A DNA stretch of 41,351 bases from assembly GCF_944388875.1 (NCBI RefSeq), contig NZ_CALXKQ010000024.1, positions 1 to 41,351 on the forward strand, given 5' to 3'. Below are positions 1-8,463 of the stretch, one piece after another. A model generated the notes under the pieces. The model was not told the DNA's origin and ran no database searches. It saw only the letters and a program-made list of their open reading frames with translations. A program made the position numbers and the translations under genes. The DNA is from an uncultured Brachyspira sp. (GTDB taxonomy: Bacteria; Spirochaetota; Brachyspiria; Brachyspirales; Brachyspiraceae). How positions within the stretch are numbered: the stretch's first letter is position 1; the number at the start of each line of letters is the position of its first letter.

Positions 1-77
1 GAGTGCAGAGTGCAGAGTGCAGAGTGCAGAGTGCAGAGTGCAGAGTGCAGAGTGCAGAGTGCAGAGTGCAGAGTGCA
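1..77. repeat. 7-bp tandem repeat (GAGTGCA), 11 copies
   Basis: Eleven perfect head-to-tail copies of GAGTGCA start at the first base, so the true array may extend leftwards outside the window. It is followed by CCC and then AT-rich non-coding DNA. The 7-bp unit is not a multiple of three, so length changes would shift any reading frame crossing it, but no gene is visible over it here. It is the kind of array used as a VNTR typing locus. Confidence 0.97.
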
Positions 78-523
78 CCCACTATTGTTATTTGAAGTGT
101 TTATAAGTAAATTTTTCACTTTTATAGTATAGACTTTTTTATATTTCATGTCAATATTTTCTTTTTATTTTTTACTAGAAAAAAATAAAAAGATTTTACT
201 GTAGTAAAAATTATATTTTCAAATTTAAATTATTTATAGTTCAAAAAACATTAAAAACTAAAAATATTGGAATTATTTCAGAACTAAATTAAATAAGAAT
301 TATGCTATTTAAATTTCAGTGTTTTTATTTCTATAGTTGGTCTTAGCTGCATTTCTTTTATTAACACAGGTGAAGCCCTTATATTGTAATAACCAAAAAG
401 ATCGCAATTTTATATATAGGAATTAATTGTTATTCGACATATAAAATGTGTTTTATAGCTAAAGTTATATTGAGTATTATGTAAATAATTTTGTCAATTA
501 TTTTTGTAACAGATCTATTATAA
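78..523. other. AT-rich intergenic region, possible gene remnant
   Basis: No credible gene with start and ribosome binding site is seen. On the minus strand, about 409-305 reads as a short open stretch ending in TAG (…GYYNIRASPVLIKEMQLRPTI…) whose composition is more protein-like than its surroundings. It has no start codon and could be the decayed 3' end of a gene, or chance. I could not assign it to a family. Confidence 0.35.
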
Positions 524-976
524 TTAAAATGACATTATATCCTGCCAATATGTATCAAAATATCTATACATTCCCATGCCCGGTGAATAATAACTATAAA
601 TTTCGTAAAAATCTTTTAAAGCATCTTTGAATGAATTATTATTAATATATCCCTTTCTTGCCATATAAAGAAGTGCTATAGAAGGAGATCTAGACATACC
701 AAAATTACAATGAACTAGAACCTCCATATCTTTTATATGCTCATCTATAAACTCCATAGACCTCTTTATCATTGGAAATGCATACTCGAAAGATAGACTG
801 GATATATCAAGAAGATTTAAATACAGATTATTATTTATCTCAAATACCTTTTTATCTCCTATATTTCCATGTACCCCCCTTACAAAACAGCTTTGACATG
901 CATGTACTATCGCTCCTTTAAACTTTACGCAATCATTATCGCTTCCTACATAAAGATTATTATATACTTTTTTCAT
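524..976 (-). CDS. Dual-specificity / tyrosine-type protein phosphatase
   Basis: A 150-aa cytoplasmic protein with the cysteine phosphatase signature HCNFGMSRS (HCx5RS, near residues 89-97), where Cys is the nucleophile and Arg binds phosphate. An Asp in LDIS about 30 residues earlier is the likely general acid. The size fits a minimal dual-specificity phosphatase domain. An alternative upstream ATG at 991 exists, but a TATAAT at 996-1001 would start transcription at about that codon, and GGGA lies 9 nt before the ATG at 976, so I prefer 976. The gene stands alone, divergent from the EIIA gene. Substrate unknown; it could also act on non-protein phosphates. Confidence 0.85.
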   Translation of the reverse strand: MKKVYNNLYVGSDNDCVKFKGAIVHACQSCFVRGVHGNIGDKKVFEINNNLYLNLLDISSLSFEYAFPMIKRSMEFIDEHIKDMEVLVHCNFGMSRSPSIALLYMARKGYINNNSFKDALKDFYEIYSYYSPGMGMYRYFDTYWQDIMSF

Positions 977-995
977 AATAAAAAGTCCCATTTCA

Positions 996-1001
996 ATTAT
1001 A
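996..1001 (-). promoter_or_regulatory. -10 box for the phosphatase gene
   Basis: TATAAT on the minus strand just upstream of the phosphatase gene. No good -35 hexamer is seen at 16-18 bp. It is useful mainly because it places the transcription start near 989 and argues for the second ATG (976) as the start codon. Confidence 0.45.
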
Positions 1002-1161
1002 AAGTTTTTATAATAATAACATATATATCAATTTATATAAACTATTGATATTATATAAAGTTAGAATATGTAAAAAAATTTAAATTTTATTTACATAAAA
1101 TTTGATTAATATAAAACAATTATTATATTATATAATATAAGGTAAAGGAGGTATAATTGTT

Positions 1162-1584
1162 ATGAAGCCTAATTTAGTATTAATGAGTCATGGAAGATTA
1201 GCCTCTGCTTTTATAGAGGCTGCTAAAATGATACTTGGCGAATTGGATAATTATGATATAATAGATATGCAGCCTGATGACTCTTTTGATACTATAGAAG
1301 ATAAATTAAAATCAATACTAAACAAAATTCAAGATAATAATATTTTAATACTTACAGATCTATGCGGATGTACTCCTTTTAATATTGCAAGCAAATTTTA
1401 TAGAAAATATAGTAATATATCATTGATAAGCGGTATGAATTTAGATATGGTTATAGAGTATTTTGCTTCTGATGTGCATGATGATATTAATAAACTTATA
1501 AATGATATAATAAGCGTTTCCAGAGATTCTATAGTTTTATATTCTAAAACATTTAATGAAGTTTATGAGGATATAGATATATAG
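1162..1584 (+). CDS. PTS mannose-type EIIA component
   Basis: A 140-aa protein matching the EIIA domain of mannose-family phosphotransferase systems. The N-terminal beta strand runs into MSHGRLA, with His10 as the expected phosphorylated residue, and the DLCGCTPFN segment corresponds to the DLxGGTPxN loop of the family. A strong ribosome binding site AAAGGAGGT (1144-1152) precedes the ATG. In the family it takes phosphate from HPr and passes it to EIIB. No EIIB, EIIC or EIID gene is adjacent, so this stand-alone EIIA may serve a transporter elsewhere or play a regulatory role. The second Gly of the usual GG is Cys here. Confidence 0.88.
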   Translation: MKPNLVLMSHGRLASAFIEAAKMILGELDNYDIIDMQPDDSFDTIEDKLKSILNKIQDNNILILTDLCGCTPFNIASKFYRKYSNISLISGMNLDMVIEYFASDVHDDINKLINDIISVSRDSIVLYSKTFNEVYEDIDI

Positions 1585-1655
1585 CTTTTATTTATATTTG
1601 TTTTAGTATTTTTTTCGATAATATTTAAATATATATTATATTTGGATTATAATTT

Positions 1656-2438
1656 ATGTTTAAAGATTCTATAAAGTATGCATTAGCAGATTATAGCATA
1701 TTAGAAATTACAACAAGAATATTAGTAGCCTATATAATGGGTATATTTATAGGATGGGAGAGAGCACAGCATAAAAAGCCTATAGGAAGCAGAACAACCA
1801 GCATTGTATGTATGGGTGCTGCTATATTATCATGTTATGAAGAGGTTTTTGCACGTTCTATTATGCTTGAGAATGCAGAACTTATAAAGCTAGGAAGTGA
1901 ATTATTATACACTGTACCTGATTACAATAGGATTTCGGCACAAATAGTTTCAGGAATAGGATTTTTGGGTGCAGGCATGATTATACAAAACAGAGGTAAG
2001 CTTCATGGAATAACAACAGCGGCTATAGTTTGGGTTACTGCATGTTTAGGTATAGTAATAGGTTCTGGTCAATGGGTATTATCAACTATAGGATGTATTT
2101 GTATATTTTTAAGTACTTCTATATTTAGATTTTTTATACCTTACTTTATAGCAAATAGAAGAAAATCTATAGTTTATTTAGTTGAATGTTCTTCCAAAAT
2201 AGATATAGAAAATGAGATTGAGAGATTTGGAATAAAATTTGTTAAAATGGAAATACTAGGCTGGAAAGAGGTTAAAAGCGAAGATGGGAATATTGTATCC
2301 CCTAATATAATAAGTAAGCTAAATATATTTGTTCCTATTATAGATCATAAGAATATAGAAAATATTTTATTAAGTTTGGATATTAAGCCAATAAGGCTTC
2401 TTAAAAATATGAGAGAAAGAGTAGATATTAACTATTGA
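1656..2438 (+). CDS. MgtC/SapB family membrane protein
   Basis: A 260-aa inner-membrane protein. The N-terminal ~150 residues hold four to five hydrophobic segments with the family hallmarks GWERAQHKKPIGSRTTS, the Asn-Arg-Ile-Ser-Ala-Gln motif before GIGFLGAGMI, and GITTAAIVWVTACLGI. The C-terminal ~90 residues form a soluble domain. MgtC relatives are linked to growth at low magnesium and to control of ATP synthase or membrane potential; the exact role here is unknown. It follows the EIIA gene by 71 bp. The ribosome binding site is weak (GGAT about 9 nt upstream). Its last 7 bases overlap the end of the convergent lipoprotein gene. Confidence 0.88.
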   Translation: MFKDSIKYALADYSILEITTRILVAYIMGIFIGWERAQHKKPIGSRTTSIVCMGAAILSCYEEVFARSIMLENAELIKLGSELLYTVPDYNRISAQIVSGIGFLGAGMIIQNRGKLHGITTAAIVWVTACLGIVIGSGQWVLSTIGCICIFLSTSIFRFFIPYFIANRRKSIVYLVECSSKIDIENEIERFGIKFVKMEILGWKEVKSEDGNIVSPNIISKLNIFVPIIDHKNIENILLSLDIKPIRLLKNMRERVDINY

Positions 2439-3193
2439 AAGAATTTATCCAATAATTGCTGATATGTTCCATTGTTAATGATTTCTGTAAGCCCATCATT
2501 AATTTTTTGCAGCAGTTCAGTATCTTCTTTTCTTACAGCTATAGCATAATCTTCTATTGGATAATTAGGGTCCTCTACAAGTTTAATGCTGTTATCATTT
2601 TTTGCATAATGTTCGCAAGTTACTTTATCAAATACAGCAGCATCTAATTTTTCTACTTTTAATGCAAGTAAAGCACTGCTTCCTGTATCAAATCCATTTA
2701 TATTAATACCCTGTTTTTTAGAGATATAGCTGTATCCTATAGTTCCATTTATAACACCAACTCTTTTTCCTATTAAATCATCAAATGTATTTATATATTC
2801 ATTGTCTTTATCCACTAATATTGCCTGACTTGATTTATAATATTCTTTTGAAAAGTTCACAAGTTTTTTTCTTTCTTCAGTTACAGTCATTCCTGCTATT
2901 ATAATATCTATTTGTTTTGAAGATAATGCAGGCATAAGCTCTTCAAATTTCATAGCTGTAAAATCAATTTCCAATTCTGAGGATTTTGCTATTTCATTCA
3001 TAATATCATAATCAAATCCGCCTATTTGTCCATTGCTTAAATATCCGAATGGATAATCATAAACATATATTCCAACCATTATAGTTTTATTTTTTTCATT
3101 AGTTTGTGAAGAGGTGTTGTTTACTTGAGTATTTTTATTATTACATGAGATGAATGATAATATAAGTATAATGAAAGGTACAATTTTTTTCAT
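2432..3193 (-). CDS. Amino-acid ABC transporter substrate-binding lipoprotein
   Basis: A 253-aa periplasmic binding protein of solute-binding family 3. The signal peptide MKKIVPFIILILSFISC ends in a lipobox whose Cys17 should be lipidated. The fold is shown by GYLSNGQIGGFDYDIMNEIA, then DIIIAGMTVTEERKKLVNFSKEYY, GKRVGVINGTIGYSY and YAIAVRKEDTELLQKINDGL. It would capture a polar amino acid and deliver it to an ABC permease. No permease or ATPase gene lies beside it. It is convergent with the MgtC-like gene, with a 7-base overlap of the 3' ends. Confidence 0.92.
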   Translation of the reverse strand: MKKIVPFIILILSFISCNNKNTQVNNTSSQTNEKNKTIMVGIYVYDYPFGYLSNGQIGGFDYDIMNEIAKSSELEIDFTAMKFEELMPALSSKQIDIIIAGMTVTEERKKLVNFSKEYYKSSQAILVDKDNEYINTFDDLIGKRVGVINGTIGYSYISKKQGININGFDTGSSALLALKVEKLDAAVFDKVTCEHYAKNDNSIKLVEDPNYPIEDYAIAVRKEDTELLQKINDGLTEIINNGTYQQLLDKFFQ

Positions 3194-3617
3194 TTTTGCA
3201 TATAGATTATGTTTTTTTTCAAATATATTTTATACTATAAAAAAAGTCAAGAAATTATTGTTAAATTTATTTATGATTATAAAAATACTATTTTACTTAA
3301 ATTATATCAAACCATATTAAAAAATAAGTCATTTAAATCTAAAAAGTCTTAAACGCAGATAAAGTTTTAAAATTTATTATCAATCCACTCTTTAGTTTTT
3401 AAATCTAATTTGTTGTTTTTGTATTATTTTTTCTTTTTAATTGGTGATGTTATTTTAGCTGCCTACCAAAGTATTTTTTTAATTTACTATAAACTTACCG
3501 CACGATTAATAAATTTTGATTATGAATGAATTGATAATGAAAATTTTATTTATGTATAAAGCATACCATACGTTAAATAAATATTAATATGCCTTTTTTA
3601 TAAAAATTATGTTATAG
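3194..3617. other. AT-rich intergenic region upstream of the rib riboswitch
   Basis: No gene with a start is seen. On the minus strand around 3370-3420 a short open stretch (KNNKLDLKTKEWIDNKF then stop) looks like the last codons of a lost gene. It is preceded by an in-frame stop only a few codons upstream, so it is at most a remnant. Confidence 0.3.
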
Positions 3618-3646
3618 TTGACAATTCTATATTTTTGTATTATAAT
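3618..3646 (+). promoter_or_regulatory. Consensus sigma-70-type promoter for the rib genes
   Basis: TTGACA at 3618-3623 and TATAAT at 3641-3646, spaced by 17 bp, match the consensus exactly. The predicted transcription start is near 3653, a few bases before the FMN riboswitch, so the whole aptamer is in the leader RNA. Confidence 0.9.
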
Positions 3647-3660
3647 ATTAGTATATAAAT

Positions 3661-3790
3661 CTTCGGGGCTAGGTGAAATTCCATACCGGCGGTAAAGTCC
3701 GCGAGCTTTTTTGAAAATTATTATTTTTCAGAAATAGCTGATTTGGTGCAACTCCAAAACCGACAGTTAAAGTCTGGATGGTAGAAGATA
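3661..3790 (+). ncRNA. FMN riboswitch (RFN element)
   Basis: The conserved RFN blocks are present in order: GGGGCTAGGTGAAATTCC, then ACCGGCGGTAAAGTCCGCGA, a variable AT-rich stem, then GATTTGGTGCAACTCC, AAACCGACAGT and AAAGTCTGGATGG, closing with AGAAG. This aptamer binds flavin mononucleotide and represses riboflavin genes when FMN is abundant. It sits directly before ribD. Confidence 0.96.
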
Positions 3791-3826
3791 ACTAATGTAA
3801 ACTTACTGCATATCAGAAAATTAAGG

Positions 3827-3862
3827 CTCTATTTGTTATATTTTAACATTTAGAGTTTTTTT
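3827..3862 (+). terminator. Riboswitch expression-platform terminator
   Basis: CTCTA (3827-3831) pairs with TAGAG (3851-3855), extended by TGTTA/TAACA with a short mismatch, and is followed by seven T residues (3856-3862). Its position between the RFN element and ribD suggests transcription attenuation: FMN binding would favour this hairpin. Confidence 0.8.
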
Positions 3863-3933
3863 GTTTATAGTCAAAAATCTGCCAAAATAAAACTCCAAAG
3901 ATTAATAAAAATATTTTTAAGAGTATAAGCATT

Positions 3934-5031
3934 ATGCCTGAAAAATATATGAGAATGGCTATTGAAGAAGCCAAAAAAGGAGAAGGTTTTACTAGTCCTA
4001 ATCCTTTGGTTGGTGCTGTTATAGTGAAAGATGATAAAGTTATAGGTATAGGTTATCATCAAAAATACGGTGAAAATCATGCTGAAATTAATGCTTTTCT
4101 TGACGCCCAAAAAAAAGGAGAAGATGTTGAGGGAGCTGATATTTATGTAACTTTAGAGCCTTGTTCTCATTACGGTAAAACCCCTCCTTGTGCTGATGCT
4201 ATTATAAAAAATAAAATAAAAAAAGTTATTATAGGGTGTGTGGATTCTAATCCTAAAGTTGCAGGTAATGGCATAAAAAAATTAAAAGATGCTGGAATTG
4301 AAGTTATAGTTAATGTGCTTGAAGATGAATGCAGAAAATTAAATGAAGTATTTTTCTATTATATAGCAAATAAAAGACCTTTTGTTGTGATGAAATATGC
4401 TATGACTATGGACGGTAAAATTTCTACAGTAAGCGGAAAGTCAAAATGGATAACTTCAGAAAAATCAAGAGAGCATTCTCATAGATTTAGAAATAAATAC
4501 TCTGCTATAATGGTTGGAATAAATACTGTAATAGAAGATAATCCTACACTTAATTGCAGACTTCCAAATACTAAAAACCCTATAAGAATAATTTTAGATA
4601 GTTCTCTAAAAATAGATTTAAAATCTAATATTTGTAAAACTGCAAAAGAAATAAAAACTTTTATAGCTTCTGTTAGTAATGATGATAAAAAAATAAAAGA
4701 GCTTGAGAGTTTGGGAATAGAAATAATAAAAACAGAAAGTAATAATGGAAGAATAAACTTAAAAGAGTTAATGAAAATATTAGGCGAAGAGAAAAATATT
4801 GACAGTGTGTATGTAGAGGGAGGTGCTTCTTTGCATGCTAGTTTGATAGAAGAAAGGCTTGTAAATAAGGTTTTAGTTTATATAGCACCAAAAATATTCG
4901 GAGGAGTTAAAGCAAAAAGTCCTATAGGCGGCGAAGGTATAGATGACCCTAATAATGCTTTTAAACTTATAGGCGGCGATATAACAAAAATAGATGATGA
5001 TTTATTTTTGGAATACTATTTAAATTATTAA
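3934..5031 (+). CDS. ribD: Bifunctional riboflavin biosynthesis deaminase/reductase
   Basis: A 365-aa protein, the normal length for RibD. The N-terminal cytidine-deaminase-like domain (1-145) has the zinc motif HAE (49-51) with the PCSHYGKTPPC segment (Cys77, Cys86). The C-terminal reductase domain starts at about 150 (VMKYAMTMDGKIST) and includes VGINTVIEDNPTLNCR and VEGGASLHASLI. It deaminates the pyrimidine product of GTP cyclohydrolase II and then reduces its ribose side chain, using NADPH. It is the first gene behind the FMN riboswitch. The ribosome binding site (TAAGAG) is modest. Confidence 0.97.
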   Translation: MPEKYMRMAIEEAKKGEGFTSPNPLVGAVIVKDDKVIGIGYHQKYGENHAEINAFLDAQKKGEDVEGADIYVTLEPCSHYGKTPPCADAIIKNKIKKVIIGCVDSNPKVAGNGIKKLKDAGIEVIVNVLEDECRKLNEVFFYYIANKRPFVVMKYAMTMDGKISTVSGKSKWITSEKSREHSHRFRNKYSAIMVGINTVIEDNPTLNCRLPNTKNPIRIILDSSLKIDLKSNICKTAKEIKTFIASVSNDDKKIKELESLGIEIIKTESNNGRINLKELMKILGEEKNIDSVYVEGGASLHASLIEERLVNKVLVYIAPKIFGGVKAKSPIGGEGIDDPNNAFKLIGGDITKIDDDLFLEYYLNY

Positions 5032-5088
5032 TTTATAGATAAAATATATTAGCTTTATATAGAATTAATTTTAAACTTGCACTTTTTG

Positions 5089-5114
5089 GTACTTTTTGCG
5101 GCGGGAAAAAGTAC
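5089..5114. repeat. Palindromic hairpin between ribD and ribE
   Basis: GTACTTTTT (5089-5097) and AAAAAGTAC (5106-5114) form a perfect 9-bp stem around a GC-rich 8-base loop. It lacks a following T run, so it is more likely a dispersed hairpin repeat or an RNA-processing/stability element than a terminator. A related arm (GTACTTTTG…) occurs near 10645. Confidence 0.6.
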
Positions 5115-5144
5115 AGAAATTATTTAAGAGAGAAAATATTAAAA

Positions 5145-5795
5145 ATGTTTACTGGTATAGTTGAAGAAATAGGAATTGTTAAATCGGTACAGAGCAAAGT
5201 TATTACAATAGAAGCAAATAAAATATTTGATGATTTGCATTTGGGGGACAGTGTTGCTGTTAATGGCACTTGTTTAACCGTGTCTAGTTTTGATAATAAG
5301 ATATTCAATGCTGATGTTACTCAGGAAACTTTGAACCGTACTAATTTAGGAAGTTTAAAAAACGGAAGCAGAGTTAATCTTGAAAGAGCAATGACTTTAA
5401 GCGGAAGATTCGGCGGGCATATAGTAAGCGGGCATATTGACGGAGTGGGAAGCATTAAATCTATGAAAAAAGATGATAATGCTATTATACTTACTATTGA
5501 AGTGCCTAGACATTTAATGAAGTATATAGTAGAGAAAGGCTCTGTTGCCGTTGACGGTATAAGTTTGACGGTGGCAAGTTTAACTGACAATACTTTTTCT
5601 ATAGCTGTTATTCCTCATACATTAAAGGAAACTGTACTTTATTATAAAAAAGAGGGAGATAAGGTTAATATAGAAAATGATGTTATAGGCAAATATGTTG
5701 AAAGGCTTTTAACATTTAAAGATGATAGAGAAAACAATAATAATAGTAAAAAATCCAATATCACAATGGAGTTTTTGCTTAAAAACGGATTTTAA
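5145..5795 (+). CDS. ribE: Riboflavin synthase, alpha chain
   Basis: A 216-aa protein starting MFTGIVEEIG, as in nearly all riboflavin synthases. It contains two tandem lumazine-binding repeats, seen in the parallel motifs GDSVAVNGTCLTV (about residue 32) and GSVAVDGISLTV (about 130), and the linker GRFGGHIVSGHIDGVG. It dismutates two molecules of dimethyl-ribityllumazine to riboflavin and a pyrimidine that is reused by RibH. It is the second gene of the riboswitch-controlled transcript, 113 bp after ribD. The name ribE follows the Gram-positive/E. coli usage (ribC in E. coli strains). Confidence 0.96.
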   Translation: MFTGIVEEIGIVKSVQSKVITIEANKIFDDLHLGDSVAVNGTCLTVSSFDNKIFNADVTQETLNRTNLGSLKNGSRVNLERAMTLSGRFGGHIVSGHIDGVGSIKSMKKDDNAIILTIEVPRHLMKYIVEKGSVAVDGISLTVASLTDNTFSIAVIPHTLKETVLYYKKEGDKVNIENDVIGKYVERLLTFKDDRENNNNSKKSNITMEFLLKNGF

Positions 5796-5875
5796 TAATT
5801 TTTGAACTTTTTACAGTTTTTTACAGTTTATTTTTAGGAAAAAGCTGAATAAAAAAATTAAATGGAGCATTAAAA

Positions 5876-7075
5876 ATGGAAAACATTTACAGTACTATTG
5901 ACGAAGCTTTAGAAGATTTAAGAAACGGAAAAATAATAGTTGTTTCCGATGACGAAGATAGAGAAAATGAGGGTGATTTAATATGTGCAGCTGAGTTTGC
6001 TACTACAGAAAATATAAACTTCATGGCTACTTATGCTAAAGGCTTAATATGCATGCCTATGAGCAAAGAAATTACAAATAAACTTAATTTAAATCAAATG
6101 GTTACAAAAAATACTGATAATCATGAAACTGCTTTTACAGTATCTATTGACCATATTGAAACGACAACTGGTATTTCAGCAGTAGAAAGATCAATAACAG
6201 CTTTAAAAGTAGTTGATGAAAACTCAAAACCAGATGATTTCAGACGCCCAGGACACATGTTTCCATTACTTGCAAAAGACGGAGGAGTACTTGTAAGAAT
6301 GGGACATACTGAAGCTACTGTTGATTTGATGAGATTAGCAGGACTTAAAGAATGCGGTTTATGCTGCGAGATTATGAGAGATGACGGCGATATGATGAGA
6401 AGAGATGATTTGATTGATTTCGCTAAAAAACATAATCTTAAAATGATAACTGTTTCTGATTTGATAGATTACAGAAAAAAGAATGAAGACTTAATGGAGC
6501 TTTATGCTAAGGCTAAAATGCCTACTAAATACGGTGAGTTTGAAATACTTACTTTTGTAAATAAAATAACTAAACAGCATCATGTTGTACTTACTATGGG
6601 GGATATTTCAAGCGGAGAGGATGTGCTTTGCAGAGTACATTCTGAATGCTTGACAGGCGATGCATTAGGCTCTAAAAGATGCGACTGCGGGGATCAGTAT
6701 GATTATGCTATGAGAAAGATTGCTTCTGAAGGAAGGGGAATAATGGTTTATATGCGTCAGGAAGGCAGAGGTATAGGACTTGTTAATAAATTAAGAGCTT
6801 ATGAACTTCAGGACAGCGGACTTGATACAGTGGATGCGAATATAGCTTTGGGCTTCAGAGATGATATGCGTGAATATTATGAGGCTTATCAAATGCTTAA
6901 AAACTTGGGTGTAAAAAGCATCAATCTTATGACTAATAATCCAGATAAAATAAAGTATTTAAATAATTACGGTTTAAAAATAAATGAGAGAATACCTATA
7001 CAAATAGAAGCGTCAGAGTATGATGCATTTTATTTAAAGACAAAGAAAGAGCGTATGGGTCATATATTAGATTAA
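5876..7075 (+). CDS. ribBA: DHBP synthase / GTP cyclohydrolase II
   Basis: A 399-aa fusion. Residues 1-200 are 3,4-dihydroxy-2-butanone-4-phosphate synthase ([29 protein letters not shown]). Residues about 205-399 are GTP cyclohydrolase II, with the zinc-binding [15 protein letters not shown], the catalytic region [20 protein letters not shown] and LMTNNPDK. It supplies both precursors of the riboflavin pathway, from ribulose 5-phosphate and from GTP. GGAG lies 10 nt before the ATG. It is the last gene before a repeat-rich stretch that separates it from ribH. Confidence 0.97.
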   Translation: MENIYSTIDEALEDLRNGKIIVVSDDEDRENEGDLICAAEFATTENINFMATYAKGLICMPMSKEITNKLNLNQMVTKNTDNHETAFTVSIDHIETTTGISAVERSITALKVVDENSKPDDFRRPGHMFPLLAKDGGVLVRMGHTEATVDLMRLAGLKECGLCCEIMRDDGDMMRRDDLIDFAKKHNLKMITVSDLIDYRKKNEDLMELYAKAKMPTKYGEFEILTFVNKITKQHHVVLTMGDISSGEDVLCRVHSECLTGDALGSKRCDCGDQYDYAMRKIASEGRGIMVYMRQEGRGIGLVNKLRAYELQDSGLDTVDANIALGFRDDMREYYEAYQMLKNLGVKSINLMTNNPDKIKYLNNYGLKINERIPIQIEASEYDAFYLKTKKERMGHILD

Positions 7076-7092
7076 GAATTTAAAATAAAAAA

Positions 7093-7190
7093 GTGAACCG
7101 AAGCCAGCCCAACAGGGGCACAGTCGTGCAAATAAATTTATTTATTTGCTAATTATCGGCGAGGTAAGCATAGCAGTAATAGAACAAGTT
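7093..7190 (+). repeat. Intergenic repeat, divergent copy of the GTGAGCCGAAGCCAGCC family
   Basis: GTGAACCGAAGCCAGCC, then a CACAG-containing block, an inverted AAATAAATTTATTTATTT hairpin region and GGCGAGGTAAGCATAGCAGTAATAG. The order and several words match the 100-bp repeat that precedes each of the two secreted-protein genes downstream, with a different hairpin core. It is much richer in GC than the surrounding DNA. Confidence 0.7.
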
Positions 7191-7206
7191 TTTTATATAT
7201 AATAAA

Positions 7207-7290
7207 AGGCGAGCCGACCGACGCTCTGCGTGCCGGACGAAGTCCACCTCGCGAGTGTAGGCAAGGTACCCTTAAGGGTGACATAGCAAC
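7207..7290. repeat. GC-rich intergenic repeat with GAAGTCC core
   Basis: A GC-rich block containing GCTCTGCGTGCCGGACGAAGTCC (in part, 7223-7245) and GGTACCCTTAAGGGTGACATAGCAA. A related block lies in inverse orientation near 29075-29104, and a shorter one (GACGAAGTCCATCTC) near 10480. No protein-like reading is convincing. Confidence 0.6.
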
Positions 7291-7295
7291 AGAAT

Positions 7296-7361
7296 AAAAA
7301 ATTACGAGCCTCTAGCAACTTACAAAGGAAGTTGCTAGAGCTTATTGGCGAGTAATTTTTT
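7296..7361. repeat. Nested hairpin element with AAAAATTAC/GTAATTTTT outer arms
   Basis: Outer arms AAAAAATTAC (7296-7305) and GTAATTTTTT (7352-7361) pair over 10 bp. An inner stem CTCTAGCAACTT (7310-7321) pairs with AAGTTGCTAGAG (7329-7340) over 12 bp. The same outer arms with a different inner stem occur twice at the right end of the window. The T-rich right arm means it could also terminate transcription after ribBA. Confidence 0.75.
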
Positions 7362-7373
7362 ATATAATGAAAA

Positions 7374-7474
7374 AGTGAGCCGAAGCCAGCCCCACAGGGC
7401 ACAGACATGTGAGTGAGTTTACTCACTAGCTTATTTAAGGCGAAGGCGAGTTTAGCAATAATAGGAGTTATTCA
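7374..7474 (+). repeat. 100-bp direct repeat, copy 1 (upstream of first secreted-protein gene)
   Basis: Starts with GTGAGCCGAAGCCAGCCCC and contains the hairpin GTGAGTGAGTTTACTCAC. It ends with the ribosome binding site and start of the following gene. An identical copy occupies 8363-8463, and a third, partly diverged copy lies at 9352-9450. Confidence 0.9.
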
Positions 7475-8344
7475 ATGAAAAAAATTATTTTATTTCTTTT
7501 AAGCATTAATTTTTTATGGGCATCTCCGCCTACTGAAGCGTATTTTTCTGAACTTTTAAGGGATAATGGTAAAGTAACAAAAAATACACTTAAAGCCTAT
7601 GATGTAGAAAGTGGTGGTATGGTTTATTTTGATGGAGAGATTACATTAACAGGAGTTCTTGAAAGAGCTGATAATGAAGATATGGGAGATAATTATACTG
7701 CTTTAAGATTTTATCCTGATAATAATGTAAATCTTCCTTTTTTATATGCTTCATCTGAAATGTATTTGGAAAATCAAGGTGCTTCTAAATATGGTGATTC
7801 TTGGGATTTTAGCGGCGTTGAATTTGACAGATTGGATTTCGGTGTCTTATTAAAAAATATTGAAGTAAAATTACCAGAACCTTTGAATAAAAGATTTTTA
7901 GGTGTTTCTGCGGTAAGAGCTGAAGTTACAATTAGAAATTATCGTTTTTATGGAGAAGGCGAAGCAGGAAGAGAGGCTTACGGTGATATTGTAGGTTTTA
8001 AGGCTTTAGGTGATGTAGAAACAAAGTATTTTAGTAAAAATAATTATAATTCAGGAAATGTTTCTTACAACGAACTTCAATATAATTCTAAAGACAATTA
8101 TGTGAATATAAGAGATAAAGCAAATGGAAAAATAATAGGTAAGATTTTGAAAAGAGATATGATTTATAATGGGGGAGTTTTATTATCTATCAATGGAGCA
8201 GGTATTGATTATATGAATTATGAAAATTTTGAAAAAAATTGGCATGAAGTATTTTATCTTCCTCCAGAGGCTGAAGACGGAAAATATGCAATTCATGGCT
8301 TTGTGCATGGTTCGCAGGTAAAACTTGAAAATGGAGGCTATTAA
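7475..8344 (+). CDS. Secreted protein with C-terminal SH3b-like domain, copy 1
   Basis: A 289-aa protein with a signal peptide (MKKIILFLLSINFLWA, predicted cleavage near SPPTEA). The body (25-200) is not recognised. Residues about 208-285 resemble a bacterial SH3 domain: YVNIRDKANGKIIGKIL, a conserved Trp, and IHGFVHGSQVKL. In other proteins this domain binds cell-wall or surface ligands. AGGAG (7463-7467) is the ribosome binding site. The next gene is a tandem copy 989 bp further on, identical for the first 201 codons. I infer an exported, periplasmic or surface protein; no enzyme motif is visible. Confidence 0.8.
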   Translation: MKKIILFLLSINFLWASPPTEAYFSELLRDNGKVTKNTLKAYDVESGGMVYFDGEITLTGVLERADNEDMGDNYTALRFYPDNNVNLPFLYASSEMYLENQGASKYGDSWDFSGVEFDRLDFGVLLKNIEVKLPEPLNKRFLGVSAVRAEVTIRNYRFYGEGEAGREAYGDIVGFKALGDVETKYFSKNNYNSGNVSYNELQYNSKDNYVNIRDKANGKIIGKILKRDMIYNGGVLLSINGAGIDYMNYENFEKNWHEVFYLPPEAEDGKYAIHGFVHGSQVKLENGGY

Positions 8345-8362
8345 AAGAGCATAACAATAACA

Positions 8363-8463
8363 AGTGAGCCGAAGCCAGCCCCACAGGGCACAGACATGTG
8401 AGTGAGTTTACTCACTAGCTTATTTAAGGCGAAGGCGAGTTTAGCAATAATAGGAGTTATTCA
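8363..8463 (+). repeat. 100-bp direct repeat, copy 2
   Basis: Identical to 7374-7474. Together with the following gene it forms the second 989-bp unit of a tandem duplication. The identity continues without a break from here to 9066, that is over about 704 bases. Confidence 0.93.

Noticed and set aside
1-77. CRISPR array
   Set aside because: The unit is 7 bp with no spacers and no cas genes nearby.
977-991. Upstream ATG for the phosphatase gene
   Set aside because: The -10 box at 996-1001 would start transcription at or inside this codon, and no ribosome binding site precedes it. The ATG at 976 has GGGA at a good distance.
7207-7290. Structured RNA or tRNA in the GC-rich block
   Set aside because: No tRNA cloverleaf or known RNA signature is visible, and related blocks recur elsewhere in either orientation, which fits a dispersed repeat better.
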